Translations under genes and position numbers: made by a program
In this document: one piece after another, positions 1 to 12,702 of the stretch
Layout: each line of letters opens with the position of its first letter
How positions within the stretch are numbered: position 1 is the stretch's first letter
Origin: Scleromitrula shiraiana
Taxonomy: Eukaryota > Ascomycota > Leotiomycetes > Helotiales > Sclerotiniaceae
Reading direction: 5' to 3'
Assembly (NCBI GenBank): GCA_028455995.1
Contig: JABELC010000013.1
Location: 1,116,001 to 1,180,000, forward strand
DNA: 64,000 bases
Notes under the pieces: generated by a model
The model's database searches: none
What the model was told of the DNA's origin: nothing
Seen by the model: the letters and a program-made list of their open reading frames with translations, nothing else

Positions 1-3000
1 CATCTTGAAGGTGATGGAGACGTAAAATATATTCATTCGAAGCATCAGAATGGCCCAGCTGTCTGTCATCTAATTGAATGGCTGATAAGGATCTGTAGTG
101 ATCAATCTACGAACTAATTAGTTCTAATCTACTCTGCTGAGATATTCTGGAAGCATATCCCTAGCTAATCTCTGAATGTCCGATAAAACCGAAACATTCC
201 ATACACGTATCCACATGGCTAAATGCTGGTAGCTCGAAACCATCAATGTTGTCGACCCCACAATTTCCTCGATTGGCGTTGTCTGAAAGCTTGGAATAGC
301 TTATCCTGTAGATTCATGAGCAGGCATGAAACAAATTCATGGTGATTTACTCAGTTACCGCGCAACAATATTAATATCATAATATGGAGGCTGTGTACCT
401 CCGGAATTTGACTCGTTGAATGTTGGGTGGGAAGTTGTAATGCTCTTTTGGTGCTCTAGTAGTAGATCAATTTTGGAGATAAACACAACCTCTATCTGAT
501 TATTCACTGGATGAAACATACTATCTTACTGATGGCAGAGGGTAGCAAAAGATGAATGTCCAAAAACTACCCCGCTCAGATCCAATCTCTGTTTCAATGC
601 CTACTACGGCGTAATTATGTCATTCATTACATAATCTACTTATCCTATGCTGGATCAGAGTTCTAACCCCTTGGTAATTTTGTCTGTAGTACAATTCAAT
701 GGCCTAAATCCTTGAATTAAGTGAAAGGACGCCAAGACCAAAAGTCATGTGGTATCTAGACCCGAAAGTAACAAGTTTATCTAATGCTAAGTGCATCATC
801 TCCCATATTTGGAAGAACTACTAATATGAGTATCTTGCGTAGATGATTTTCTTTCTATGTATTTGCTCATCATATCTTGAGAGTAACTTTGTGAGGATTG
901 AGAGGCACGGTTTATGATCGAAACTCCAGTGACAACAGAACATAAAAATAAATCATCCCGTCGAATTTCGCCTGACATATTTCTTATCAACGATCTAATC
1001 TAATGTACATGAATATAGACAAGAAAGAAGAAGAAACCTGAATATAGTGGTGATGTCACTGCTACAAAATACATCCTAACTGAAAGTAGACCGCAAAAAT
1101 CCCAATCTGTAGAATGTGAAGCACAGAGGCGGAAAAAGCTGGTGGATAAAACTACATCCAGACTATCCGGAATCATCTGGAAAGTAAGAAACGGATAAGA
1201 GAAAAGCAAATAGAGCTTTAAATGCGGTAATTTGAACCAATCGGAAGATTTTCATGTTTCTAGAGGAATAACGTGAAGAGCAGGCCCTCTTCTGGGTGTC
1301 TGTGGAACCGGAACTGATCCTGGATCGCCGTCATGAAATTTCTCTTGGCTGTAATTTGAGTGAAGGCATCAGTAAGTTCTTGAAAGGCTCCAAGAACCAA
1401 AAGTGCAGAAACAGGCAATAGTACCCGTTGTCACCCTTCAAATTACAGGTATCGATGTAAGTTAATTTCTTTTGATAACACCTCCAGAAGAGATAATGTT
1501 CCACGGGACCTGCCAGATCGACGATCCTCTTGGCATCAAGTAACTGATCGCAGAAGGATCCAGGCCCATGTGAACAATATATTTGTGTAGCTATTATGCG
1601 TTCCTGGGAGAAGGGGGAAATGCGCCTACTAATAAAGGATTTGCCGCGATATGCTGGGCTATTATGGAGACTACTTATAGTTCATTTACTTTGATGCTAC
1701 GGATCTTTCCTTGCCTACCACTGCAAACTACCTGTTCTTGTTTAGGAACATGGTTTTGCGACTGCACATATCCTTCATCCACGAATAGATGTGGAGTTCT
1801 AAGATTTCATGTTCATGTTACACAACAATGTAGCCTACCGCTATCCTAGCAGCTCGATCCAAACTTTGACCCTTGAAAGATTCTGATGTGTTTGCTCTTT
1901 TCTAATACCGCCCTTACGTTTGGAGCAAACACATGGTAATTATTAGGTGCAAATAGTTTTCTGAATTTCCCCTCCCGAAATCACAATTTTATGCTGTGCC
2001 ACTTTAAATATTGGCAAATCTAAAGACTCGGAGCAAATGCAAAAGGATACGCTTTGATCTGATAACGGCTTTCCTGGAGGGGTACTGCTGGCATAAGAAC
2101 GCTATCGCCACTGCGGATTGATTGCCCCCTGAACCGGCACTGATTTTCGGACGAAACCTGCATGTAGGTACTCATCGGAAGTTCGCATACAGATGGCGCT
2201 CGGCCACCCTCTTTCTTCCTACGCGGCCAGGGCTGCATGAAGCGTTATGAGATTTAGAGACCTACTGGCGTCGATAGCCTTGCAGCCCAAGGCGGACTGT
2301 GATTTTATATTAGACCATCTGGTTTTATTGAAAAACTGATTAGACCATTTGATAATATAAGATAAAAAGCTTGGACAATATGGTCCAGTTCGATATATTT
2401 AAACCATGATTCGAATTGATAGTTCGATGTATTCAAGATATGTAACCATTTAATCTAGCAAGTTAGAGCATTTTGTGAGATTAATATAATATCCCTTCGT
2501 AGAAACCTTTGCCGTGAATTCATCGTATAGATACATTTTGAATAAACTTTACCAAAAATTCAAGAATAAATAAAGGTCTAGATTCTAATATTTATAAAGA
2601 TATAGTTATATATTAATTATTAAATTCAAATTATATAGTCTAGCGATTTAGACTATTTTCAATAGCCAGGACTATCGACATACCTAATGAGATCAGTCCG
2701 AGCTTCCTTCTTTGACAATTCTAGAAACTTGACAATTAAACCTCTCATTTAACCCTCGAACAGACCTTGCCAAATTGGTGAGTGCCATGACCATGTTTTA
2801 TTGCATTATGTTTATAAAGTCTTGTAGTTCTAGCTTCTAAGTTGTTGATCATATTCGATTGCTCCTGATAGTTTGGGTTCTTAACAGTCCGGGTATTTCT
2901 AAAGCCACAGCCGATATAAGCTCCATCTTTCAGTTTTTTCTACGGTCCATTTTTCGATTGGATATCCACCAACTATCTCCCCCTCAAGCCAACAGTAATA

Positions 3001-3502
3001 TTAAGTTCTTGATACCTAACTAGTAGCCTGACCGCCTCGTCCTGAGATTCTATACAGACTTCCTGCATAGCATTTGCAGAAAGCATCCAGAAAGCGAACC
3101 ATCATAGAGTGCATCTCGACATCAAGCAAGACGTTGTAAACATACATGATTTTTTAAGACAAGAGAGTCGGTGAGACGTATTTACGATATTTATCAGCGC
3201 AGGACCCCGAAATGATTATAACGGCTTCGGACTCTTTGTTTCTGATCAATGTGTAATGCCGATGCATCGAAGACTTATCCAAATGACGAACGATGAAGGA
3301 AACGCTTGGAGCATTAATTCTCCCCCACCGAAGGTAAGCTGGGACCAGCAGGTTGATCATTTCTTAGAGAACCAAAAAGATTTTCCAGTAAACATACACC
3401 CGTACAAGGTCTCTGAGATCAAAGGCTGATCAAAAACAGATTCGATCACTTGATGGTCGATACTTGCAAGATACGACACCACGCACCGAGAAGTTTCAAA
3501 CA
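1..3502. other. Gene-poor stretch, no supported gene
   Basis: Six-frame reading gives only short open frames (under about 90 codons) with no recognisable domain and no convincing exon chain with fungal splice signals. Composition is mixed, with an AT-rich patch near 2310-2680 described separately. The last few hundred bases are the promoter side of the Myb/SANT-like gene. A rapidly evolving or heavily degraded gene cannot be excluded. Confidence 0.6.
2310..2680. other. AT-rich patch, possible RIP-degraded repeat relic
   Basis: This block is visibly richer in A+T and in TpA steps than its flanks, with near-repeats of a TAGACCAT motif at its left edge and no open reading frame. In Pezizomycotina, repeat-induced point mutation turns transposon copies into such AT-rich non-coding blocks. 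That origin is inferred from composition only; no transposase remnant is readable. Confidence 0.35.
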
Positions 3503-4949
3503 ATGCCTACGTACTCCGTGATTCAGCAGCCACAGGCACAGAGTCAACCGAACCAAAGAGATTCTTACACGATGCCAGCGCCGAATTCATACCAAACTCG
3601 TTATCCCGAAGACCTAAACGCTGTGCTTGCGCCTGGATACGCCCGATCCGATAGCTCTCAAGAACCAAGCAGCTTCAGTGACTTCAAGAATTGCAGAAGC
3701 TATACACTTCAGTCTCAACAAATGTTGAATTCGTCATTCACCTCGAGTGCTACCATTGAAGATTCTTTCATAGCTAATAAAGTAAGCTCGAATACGGTTT
3801 GCGACGACGAAACAACAATGAACACTACCGTCAGTTGTTACGAGCCTGCCCATTCTAACTCTACGCCCATAGATGACGAAACACTAAACAACTGCTGGAC
3901 TGGCCATAGCAAAAGCCATTCGGCCCACTACCTGAATGAGTTTGAAATGCCACCTTCCTATAATGGTCTTCCTATAATTCCAGCTCAGCAAGAGACGTTT
4001 GGGCCACAATGGAATGCTGTGAATTCAGTAATTGATTGGTCAGATAAGCCACTTGGAAGACCCGATACCATCACGCCAAAAGTGTTAAACATCAATCAGT
4101 CGTTTAATTCGGTTGTTACAGCAACCTCGAGTAAAGACTCATTTACCTATGCGTTATCGGAAACTTTTGCGGCATCAGAAACCCAAGATGAAATGTCGTC
4201 AACTGCTTCCAGCAACGGAAGATGGATGGTGGGTGGAGAATCAGTCCCACCTACCAGGTCGACTAATCTAGACGAGATAGTTACCAAACCCCAAGTAAGC
4301 CTAGCTCCCAAGCAAGGCAGTACGAAAATCGTGTTTATCAACAAAAACACGACAAATCAAACCCCAAAGGTTACATCGGCGAAAAAGTTACGTCCAAAAC
4401 CCGTCACGCCAATTCTCAGTGCAGTAGCAAACACTCGAAGTCACACACAAAAAACTGAAGCGAGTACTGAAGCTCCGGTCTTAGCCTTAGCATCCAAGAA
4501 TGAAAATCAAAAGCTGCGGACCAAGCTACCATCCGAACCTCTAACTCGGAAACTTAGTGACCGAGATGAGTTCCTTGTATCATCTAAGCTAGCGGGAATG
4601 TCATACAGAGATATTCGTGCCAAAGGGGAATTCGTCGAGGCTGAGTCTACGCTTAGAGGTCGATTCAGAACTTTGACTAAAGCTAGGGAAGCTCGAGTCA
4701 GAAAGCCGGAGTGGACCGAAAACGATGTAGGTAAACGTTTTTCATATCCAAGATCGCAACACTAATATTTAATGGTAGGAACGGCTCCTGAGGAAGGCTG
4801 TTGGAAAATTTGGGGGCCCTAACCGTAACGCTGGAGCCAAAATCCCTTGGAAGAAGGTAGCCGAGTATATTGCAGATAAGGGGGGTTCTTATCAATTCGG
4901 CTACGCTACGTGTCGAAGACGTTGGGACGACCTTGAAGAAAGCCAGTGA
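3503..4949 (+). CDS. Myb/SANT-like DNA-binding protein
   Basis: Two exons, 3503-4726 and 4779-4949, with a 52-nt intron (donor GTAGGT, branch CTAAT, acceptor GGTAG), encode 464 residues. The first ~340 residues are Ser/Thr/Asn/Gln-rich and probably disordered. The C-terminus carries a helical segment (LSDRDEFLVSSKLAGMSYRDI) followed by a basic stretch and a SANT/Myb-like repeat with conserved tryptophans (PEWTEND, IPWKKVAEYI, CRRRWDDLE). Without splicing, the Myb repeat is cut after its first tryptophan, which supports the intron. The ATG at 3503 was chosen because the open frame further upstream has only a TTG. A nuclear transcription-factor role is inferred from the fold; target genes are unknown. 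It converges on the neighbouring adenylyltransferase with 229 bp between stop codons. Confidence 0.8.
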
Positions 4950-5178
4950 CTCAAGCAGTTGGTCAGGCCAAATGAATTGTACAAACAGGTAGTTAGGAAA
5001 ATTCAGGATGCTGTGTGCTACGATGCTATTACAAGAACGTCTTGTTGTATTACACTTGATACACGACAAATTATTCGCAGTGATATCCATGAATGCAAAG
5101 CACTTGCCATTACTCTACTACAACCAAACACCCAATGGTTTGTGGATTGACTTATTAAATATGCATGTATTCCTAGTG

Positions 5179-6273
5179 TTAGATCTTCACATCCTTGTGG
5201 CTAACTACAGATGAGCTTTGATCATGACTTGATATGGTCCGAGGAATACCAATTGCATTCAAGACGTCAACGAGAATTCGTCCATCGTTGCGTACAGCGA
5301 TCCATTCAGCCTCACTCTTCACTAGAAGTGTACCTGCCAAAAGGGTTCCATTCAACGCTATTGGTCCAAGAAGGTTGTCATCACTATCTTTGACTGATAA
5401 TCCTTCGGATACACGAGGACATAACACCATTGACCTGTCTGTAATTCCAAGGTTATAACTGATCGAAGATTCATTTTCGTCGGCTGAAACGGCTGATTTG
5501 TTTTCATTGGGGCTCGCATCCACTGACCGCGAGGCTTCCTGGTGCAATCTTTTGTAAATGGCATGCAATTCGGAAGGTCGTACATTTACTGGTAGAGCCG
5601 CCGAGAAATATGTAAAAGGCAATTCTCGTTCTGTCAGCATCCATTGTGTACGCCCATATACAAGAAACATACCAGGCGATGTTGTCTCAGTAAGACGGTC
5701 TAGTAATGGGTCCCATTTCATTCGCTCTAATCCATTTCTCATGGATTTAATGGGCAAGAATTGGATATGCCTGTGAGGTTGGGAGGCCCCAGAATGCTCC
5801 CCGGAATTAAAGAACCCGAACAATTCCTCCCCCTCTGCACTATATGCTTTCAAACAATCATATGCAGCCCCAAGATCTGCCTCTTCTAATAAGTGTGTTT
5901 GCTGCTTGAACTCCTTCGTTGCGAGTATAAAATGGTCTGGTATGATTGGGAATTTATTGAGTACTAGATTGTGAGATGGTGAGACTTCTGCAATAAGCAA
6001 CTCTTTGGGCGGGTTGAGGAATGGATTAAATGGGATTTTGGAAGTTTCTCGAGGTTTCTCGGACTTTGGCTTATGTGCAAGTGCTGGGGAATATCTCAAT
6101 TGGAACTAGATTGGTGAGAACGATTAGTACTGTCTGTTGATGAGAGGGCTAGATATCTTTACCGGAAATGAATTGCAATGTACAATTGCTACTTGAGTTG
6201 GGTAATAAACAATATCACCAGAAGTGCGAGCCGCATTAAACGTATCACGTACAAGAGTAGGTAAATTCTTCAT
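5179..6273 (-). CDS. APA2: ATP adenylyltransferase / Ap4A phosphorylase (APA1/APA2 family)
   Basis: Exons 6273-6163 and 6105-5179 (minus strand), joined across a 57-nt intron with a TACTAAT branch site, encode 345 residues. The HIT-superfamily signature HRHIQFLP lies near residue 148 (H148, H150, Q152). It is preceded by the family blocks LLLNKF-like (LVLNKFPIIPDHFILAT) and FFNSGEHSGASQPH. Enzymes of this family phosphorolyse diadenosine tetraphosphate to ADP and ATP, and also act as ADP sulphurylases in sulphur metabolism. Length agrees with the yeast proteins (about 320-330 residues). An in-frame Met at 6342 would add 23 residues without resemblance to the family, so Met at 6273 is preferred. 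Ser/Asn-rich residues near 230-245 look like a loop insertion. Confidence 0.9.
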
Positions 6274-7590
6274 GGCGGAAATAGAAGAGTGGAGGAATAT
6301 AGGGTTGAAGCCGGCGAGGTGATGGACTAGAAGTTGGTACAAGTCGCACTGATCACCGGAATGTTCGAATTTATGACTAAGCTACAGCACAAACTTCCAA
6401 TCAGAGTGCAGATCAAATATGTATGATCATCGTTGGGGAGAAACTTTGGAGACAGAGCAGACATCGCAGATTACGATGCAGTAACTAAGGCAGCATTGTG
6501 TTCGTCCCTTAGAACTATTCTAGCATCAAAATATGGCGAATCCAATCGCTGTAGCCCACAGCAATTACGATATTTTAGTTGTTCTCGTTGTTTCACTACC
6601 AGAGCTGCAGAATTCGCTATTATTCAAGCTCAGCTACAAAATTCTATTTTTCTCTCTTACTGTGTATTGAAGAAGCCACTTCGACTCCGCAAAGTTGATA
6701 CAGTCACTCGTGAAATCGTTGTACATCGCCTCAATGTGCAGTAGATACACGCGAAAACAGCAGATTTATCTCTCACCAGAAGTTGCATAAGAGATGAAGA
6801 GAGAGGCCAGATGTCTATCTTTTCTCTATTGAAGATAGGTCAATACATAAGGCTCTTGACTACCAGCGGCATTTTCATCACCGTGTTTTTTGTTGTGACA
6901 GCAATAGCTGGACCCAGACATCCTACAGCCAATTCTTGGAAGGCGAAGAAAGAATCAATTAGAACCCTCTTGATCAAATCCCTTTTCACTATCTTACACA
7001 CTCTCAATTGTGAGGAGTCATTCCAGTGTTTCTGGTCGTTATATCAAAACAAAAGACTGAGATAAGTAGATATAGCCATCACCAATGCAATGTTTTGCAG
7101 TTGCACACAATGGGAGGGTTCCTCAATACATTTACATACGTTTCCAACTGCAACTATTTAAGTTGTATGATCAATGGTCAATCTAACTCGATTTTATAAA
7201 GTTTTCATTCGCATAATTTTCAGGATCGTATTTTACCGCAAAGATATCATGAATGTATGTAGTCCCAGCAAATTAATTTATGCTTTTTCATACCCATACG
7301 AGTATACGCAATGAAGTTTCTAATAGAAAAGGGTTGTACAAGCGGAGCTATACCTTGTAGAAAGCCAGACCTGCATAGTACCATCAATTCATATTGAGCT
7401 GAATCAGCCGTACCATGTAATCCCCCCATATGAGTTACTTGGCATTCCTCCGATTTGATGACTTGAAGAACGAAGCTGCAGTCAGTATTAAATCTCATTT
7501 ATTCCCACCTATCGAATACAAGATGCGGACGGGTAGCCCTCGTTCGAGCCAGGAATCGGAAAGCTGGTTAGCATCGAATTCTTCAGAGAT
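6274..7590. other. Intergenic spacer, nothing supported
   Basis: Upstream region of the adenylyltransferase and of the GMC oxidoreductase. An 84-codon plus-strand frame at 6811-7065 has a hydrophobic N-terminus but no splice context, cysteine pattern or domain, so I do not call it. No RNA gene or repeat is evident. Confidence 0.55.
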
Positions 7591-9968
7591 ATGCATTATG
7601 ATAAGTATTTTATCATCGCGCCCAAGCTGTCTAAGCCTCAACTTGTTTTCAAAGATAGAGCGGCTGTTCCATCTAATTCAAAATGTTTCATTCTTTTTTT
7701 TTTTTTTTTGAGATCGACGGTTCTTTTGTCTCTCATTCACAATGTTGCAAGCCATCCTATTTTCCCTGGAAGAATCCTCGAGAGATCTACAGACTCACTC
7801 TCGAGTTACGATTATGTGATTATTGGTGGAGGAACAAGTGGTCTAGCAGTTGCCAATAGACTCTCAGAAAATCCAAACACGTGCTTCAAATATGATCTTC
7901 GATATTGTTACTAACAAAAAGTCTAGATACTACAGTCTTGGTTATTGAAGCAGGCCCTTTGTAAACTTATTTTCAATTTCTCTAAAGATAGCTTTCTGGA
8001 ATATGAACTTACCATGATTCTGTTAGTCACAAAAATGAAGATTGGGTCACTATTCCCATCATAACCACCGCCAACATACCTGCTCTAGGAAGCGGACCAC
8101 GAGGTTCAAGTAAGACACAATGTCATCTTCCCCGGAGAAACATCAAACTAACACCCCTAGTCTACGATTATAATGTCACTAGCGTACCGCAAACATCACT
8201 ACTTAATCAATCCTTATCTCTCCCTTCTGGAAAAGTAATAGGTGGAGGTTCAGTTCTCAATGGAATGGTTTTCATGCGCGGTAGCGAGCTCGATTATGAC
8301 CACTGGAGCATCCTTGTAAGTCCAAATGCTTCATGGAATTGGAATGGTTTACTACCCAATTTTAAGAAGAGTGAACATTTTACCCCGCCAAATGAAGACG
8401 AGGCGAAAGATTGTGGAATCGAATGGGAACAAGTATGGCATGGAGAGACCGGATTTGTACAAAATGGGTATCCTAATTTTGTGTGGCCGGGTACTCGTGA
8501 GTTCTTTCACCTTCCAAAAAAACTTCAAAGACTAATTATAGCTCACTAAGCAAAAAATATAGGAAATTTCATTTCTGCCCTTCTGGAATTGGGACATCAA
8601 ATCCTCAAAGACAGCATGTCTGGATTTTCCGCCTCAGGATTCTTCTTCGCTCTGTCTATAAATCAAGATTCTCAAACTCGATGTACATCCCAGTCATTTA
8701 TTCCCATATCCCCTGCCCGTCCTAATCTACATATCCTGCCATCCAACACTGTAACCAAGATTCTACTATCCAATGCCACATATTCTTATTCAAACTCTTC
8801 TGGAATAAAAGCATTAGGTGTGGAATGTTCAACTGGGGAAGGAGAACAAACTTATCAAATAAAAGCAAACAAAGAAGTAATTTTGAGTGCGGGTAGTTTT
8901 CGTACACCTCAGTTGCTAGAACTCTCGGGAATTGGAAATAGGGAAATTTTGGAGGGGGCGGGGATCGAGGTGAAAGTAGATCTGGAGGGTGTGGGGGAGA
9001 ATTACCAAGATCATTTGTTGTTGGGTACCTATAGTACTCGTAAGTCTTCACTCTGTAGGGTGTGATGATCTGATGGGTGTGGCTAATCATCATGAGTGAT
9101 ATAGCACCAAATATTCCAATTCACACGGGAAACTTCAGTAATGCTACCTGGACCGCGGAGATGAGGCAATTGTACGATGAAAAAAGAGAAGGTTGGTAAT
9201 TTTTATCTTCTCTCCACATCCTAAAACATGTGCAGGAACTAACCTCTCCCTTCCCTAGGACCATTCACAACCGCCTCTGGGAATGTATTCGCCTTCTTAC
9301 CTCTCTCCAAAATAACCGCCCCCACCACACTATCCCAGCTTCTCCTCACCGCCGAATCGCAATCCGCATCCACCTACCTCTCACCCAACACACCTCTCTC
9401 CGTCCACACCGGCTACACAACCCAACATAATCTCCTAACCTCCACCATAACCAGTACCCAAACCGGCCACATCGAATTCATCCTCAGTGACACCGTCATA
9501 ATCCCCGGTCTCCAACATCCCTTTTCCCGCGGGTCCATCCACATGTCTCCCACCTCACCCAGCGCCTTCTCCCCACCCCTCGTAAATCCCCGCTACCTAT
9601 CTAATCCCCTCGACCTCCTCCAATTAGCCATCGCATTCAACTATACGCGTACATTCCGTGCCACAGCCGCTCTCACAGCTGTTAATATCACAGAATCATA
9701 TCCAGGTTCATCTGTAACAACTGAAGAGGAAATCGAAACATATATTAAAGGTACGGTGCAAAGTCTACATCATCATTCGGGGACGGCGAGTATGATGAGG
9801 AAGGAACTTGGGGGTGTGGTGGATGAGAGATTGAGAGTTTATGGAGTACAGGGGTTGAGGGTTGTGGATGCGAGTACGATTCCGTTGTTGCCGGCGGCAC
9901 ATATACAGGCGACGGTTTATGCGGTTGCGGAGAAGGGGGCGGGGTTTATCCTCGAGGATCATGCATAG
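7591..9968 (+). CDS. GMC (glucose-methanol-choline) family FAD oxidoreductase
   Basis: Seven exons can be joined in frame: 7591-7880, 7922-7960, 8027-8109, 8161-8496, 8563-9039, 9105-9191, 9259-9968 (673 codons from the first in-frame ATG). The N-terminal Rossmann motif YDYVIIGGGTSG is followed by TVLVIEAGP, the GMC signature GKVIGGGSVLNGMVFMRG, the second signature GSFRTPQLLELSGIG, and a C-terminal active-site block with HHHSGTASM and AAHIQAT. The last His replaces the Asn of choline-oxidase-type members, as in aryl-alcohol-type enzymes. Substrate is unknown; FAD-dependent alcohol or aldose oxidation is expected. The start is doubtful: a better secretory start at ATG 7683 is out of frame by one base across a T16 tract. 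The first intron is only 41 nt with an AAG acceptor. A short-chain dehydrogenase lies 1 kb downstream on the opposite strand. Confidence 0.78.
7694..7709 (+). repeat. T16 homopolymer at the GMC gene start
   Basis: Sixteen consecutive T lie a few codons after ATG 7683. With one T fewer, that ATG would join the GMC frame and give a hydrophobic, signal-peptide-like N-terminus. Confidence 0.85.
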
Positions 9969-11028
9969 ATAGGGAAACGGGAACATTCATTGGTGAGGGA
10001 ATAATATTGGGGAACTAATCTGATTTCATCCGTTCGATTTATATGTATCGTCCTTTGAACATCTTATATGAATGTAATGAGAAACTCTTTCAAATACCAA
10101 CAACGAATAATGAACAAGCTTCGGCTGCGTGGAGAAACCAAATATGAAGATTACATGGTCCCCATGTGCAAAGACAAGTTCTTCCTCTGTAGAATACAAA
10201 CCCCAATTATCGAGAAAACCCCAAGCAGACCCATCTAAGTCAACCACTCATCGATACAGGACCAAAAATCTATCATTGATCTCGTGAAACTTGGCACAAA
10301 AGTACCAGCCAGTGTCCATATTCTCTCTGCGCATCCATGATAATCTATGCAAATAGAAGCTCTAGAAATGACAGCTATCAAACCCACACTATGAATTCAG
10401 ATATCCGATACATCTGACAGATAGGTCAAGTTACGGAGGTAATCTAGACTAGAATCATAGAAACTCGCCCCATAAAATGGATTATAAGCAACAAGTCTAA
10501 CCATATCCAAATCCGGTTCCAAACTAAATACCTAAAGTGAAAAAAACTTACGCATTATATGTATCAAACTTCCAATATGCATAAATTTTAACCAAACTTG
10601 CCACTTAACGGCCGTAAGATACAATACCGTGTTACGGACGTAAATTTGCGACTTGCAACAAACAAATGGATTTAGGGCATGGAAGATACAATTGGAGGTT
10701 AAGATTGGTGAGTGAATTGGAGCTAGTGAATTAAGGAGTGACTTGGTGAGTGAATGATGTGATTTAATGAACTGGAACTTGTGGGGTTCGATGGTATGGT
10801 GGTGCAATGGGATGGGGGAGATGGAACGTTGGACGAATAGGGTATCGGAAGCGGGAGTATTGTTTCTTTTCATTGGTGTTTGGTTTTAAGGGCGTAAATT
10901 GAGATATGCAACAAGAATGTAGTAGATGGGTGATAGATACTAGCTAGAGAGGTGCAACGAGAGACTGTATTTTGTAGGTAGGATCATGTGCTTGCGTGCT
11001 GAGTGTATGAATAACACTTGACGCCCGT
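9969..11028. other. Spacer between convergent genes
   Basis: Lies between the 3' ends of the GMC gene (+) and the SDR gene (-). A 113-codon minus-strand frame at 10532-10873 and a 73-codon one at 10026-10247 show no domain or conserved-looking pattern and are not called. Nothing else is seen. Confidence 0.55.
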
Positions 11029-11833
11029 TCAAACTGCCCATCCCCCGTCTGCAGCATAGACTGCACCCGTTACAAAAGAACTTTCCGAGCTCAACAAGAA
11101 TACAATAACCGCAGCCATTTCTTCAGGTTGACCATTTCTTTTGATAGCCGTAGGCGTATCAACAAATAGATCAGGAATCATATCACGACATTGCTCCATC
11201 ATTGGTGTTACGATCGCCCCAGGGGCTATCGCATTCACCCGAATGTTTCTATCTCCAACCTCCTTCGCCGCTGATCGAGTCAGCCCAATGACGCCATGTT
11301 TACTAGCCGTATATGCAGCGCCTTTTGGGAATCCTATAATCCACGGTCAAAACATAGATCCCAGAGAAGAAAATGAAATATAACTCACCAACAGTGCCCA
11401 GCAATGAGGAGACATTGACGATACTCCCACCATCCACAATATGTCGCAACTCCGCTCTCAAAGAATACATCATACCCGTCAAATTAACTGCCATGATTTT
11501 ATCCCAGTCATCATCCTCTATTTCTTGAACCATCTTAATCCCATGATATTTCCCAGGAGTCCCGGCACAATTTGCCGCTCCATCCAATTTCCTATACTTT
11601 TTAACAATCGAATCAATCCATGTGTCAACTGATTGACGACTTGAAACATCGACTTCGGTGCACATAAAGAGGAGATTATTGGCGGAGAAGTATTCTGATG
11701 CAGAAGAGAGACTTTTTGTGTTGATGTCACCAATACAAACGGTTGCTCCGCGTGAACTGAGAAGCTTGGCTGTGGCCAGACCAATACCTGATGCCCCGCC
11801 TGTAATGGCAACGATCTTGCCTTGCATAGACAT
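11029..11833 (-). CDS. Short-chain dehydrogenase/reductase (classical SDR)
   Basis: Two exons (11833-11389 and 11333-11029) separated by a 55-nt intron encode 249 residues, the usual size for classical SDRs. Visible motifs are the cofactor loop TGGASGIG (residues 11-18), the acidic residue after strand 2 (CIGDIN, favouring NAD over NADP), NCAG in place of NNAG, a serine near residue 142, and the catalytic YTASK (Y156, K160). The C-terminal block APGAIVTPM and DGGWAV are typical of FabG/3-hydroxy-steroid-type oxidoreductases. Substrate cannot be deduced. The gene is transcribed divergently from the secreted glutaminase across an 869-bp spacer. Confidence 0.88.
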
Positions 11834-12702
11834 GATGAAATGAGCGATTGTTGCTAATGATTAATGTATAAAGATGTCACTTTGATTGTGGTTGCAATTT
11901 GAAACAATACATTGACAATGGATTTGGAGATGATCAAGTCGATGATATCGCAAATGAGGGGTAAATTTGATCGTGACTTGAGCTGAATCTGCTTGCTGGT
12001 TTAAGGAGGTTACTCAAACTGCGGGTGTGATTGATGGATTAATTACCTCTATCACGAGCTGGACAAGCCATCTTGGATCTCTCTGGGTATGTGTTGTGTA
12101 ACAAAATATATAAATTGGTGTTCAAGATGGTTACATCGAGATTGTTGCATATGATTCATGTCTAGAACTATTGATATTAATAGTGATGGTATGGTGATGA
12201 TTATTACTATGCACTATGTATTTAGATGTTTATGAATGTGCTATACGAGTAAATGCACTATGAATGGGCTACGAAATTAGCATAAAGTGTATAAAGATAT
12301 GCATGCATAATTTACAAGCTAGCTTCATATGTAAACGCTAACCCCCGCATTTTCTCAACCTCGGAAAGTCTCATGACAACATACTAGAACAGGGGTAAGT
12401 ACGATTTTCGGGCTGAGTTAGAGGTTAGTATCTGTTTCCAGTGTTTCAATGTTGGAACTTGGAAGCTTTTGATCTCATGATTGACATACTGGAACGAAAG
12501 TGTAAGCAAGAGAACCCATCCTCATTGTTATTTTCATTCACAATTTTTATTATATGTAGAGTTTTGTAAATAGATATCTTGGACAACAACATCGTTTCTA
12601 TATATTTGATTCCATTTCCTCTTCTTTTGATTATACTATTCGACCAAATTGCATTTCAATGATACCTTGGCGATAATTCTTAACATACCCTGAACGACAA
12701 CC
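11834..12702. promoter_or_regulatory. Divergent promoter region of SDR and glutaminase genes
   Basis: 869 bp between the two start codons with no ORF. Two HGATAR-type sites are present (CTATCA at 12049-12054, read on the minus strand, and CGATAA at 12671-12676). These could bind an AreA/Nit2-type nitrogen regulator, which would suit a glutaminase, but such hexamers are expected by chance at this frequency. Confidence 0.45.

Noticed and set aside
3464..3502. Upstream extension of the Myb/SANT-like frame
   Set aside because: It begins with TTG, not ATG; the first in-frame ATG is at 3503.
7525..7570. GTTCGAGCC motif resembling a tRNA B box
   Set aside because: No matching A box, acceptor stem or anticodon arm can be folded around it.
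10532..10873. 113-codon minus-strand frame
   Set aside because: No domain, biased His/Ile/Ser composition, no splice or promoter context.
7591..11833. GMC oxidoreductase plus SDR as a secondary-metabolite cluster
   Set aside because: No polyketide synthase, NRPS, terpene cyclase, P450 or pathway regulator is nearby, so two oxidoreductases alone do not make a cluster.
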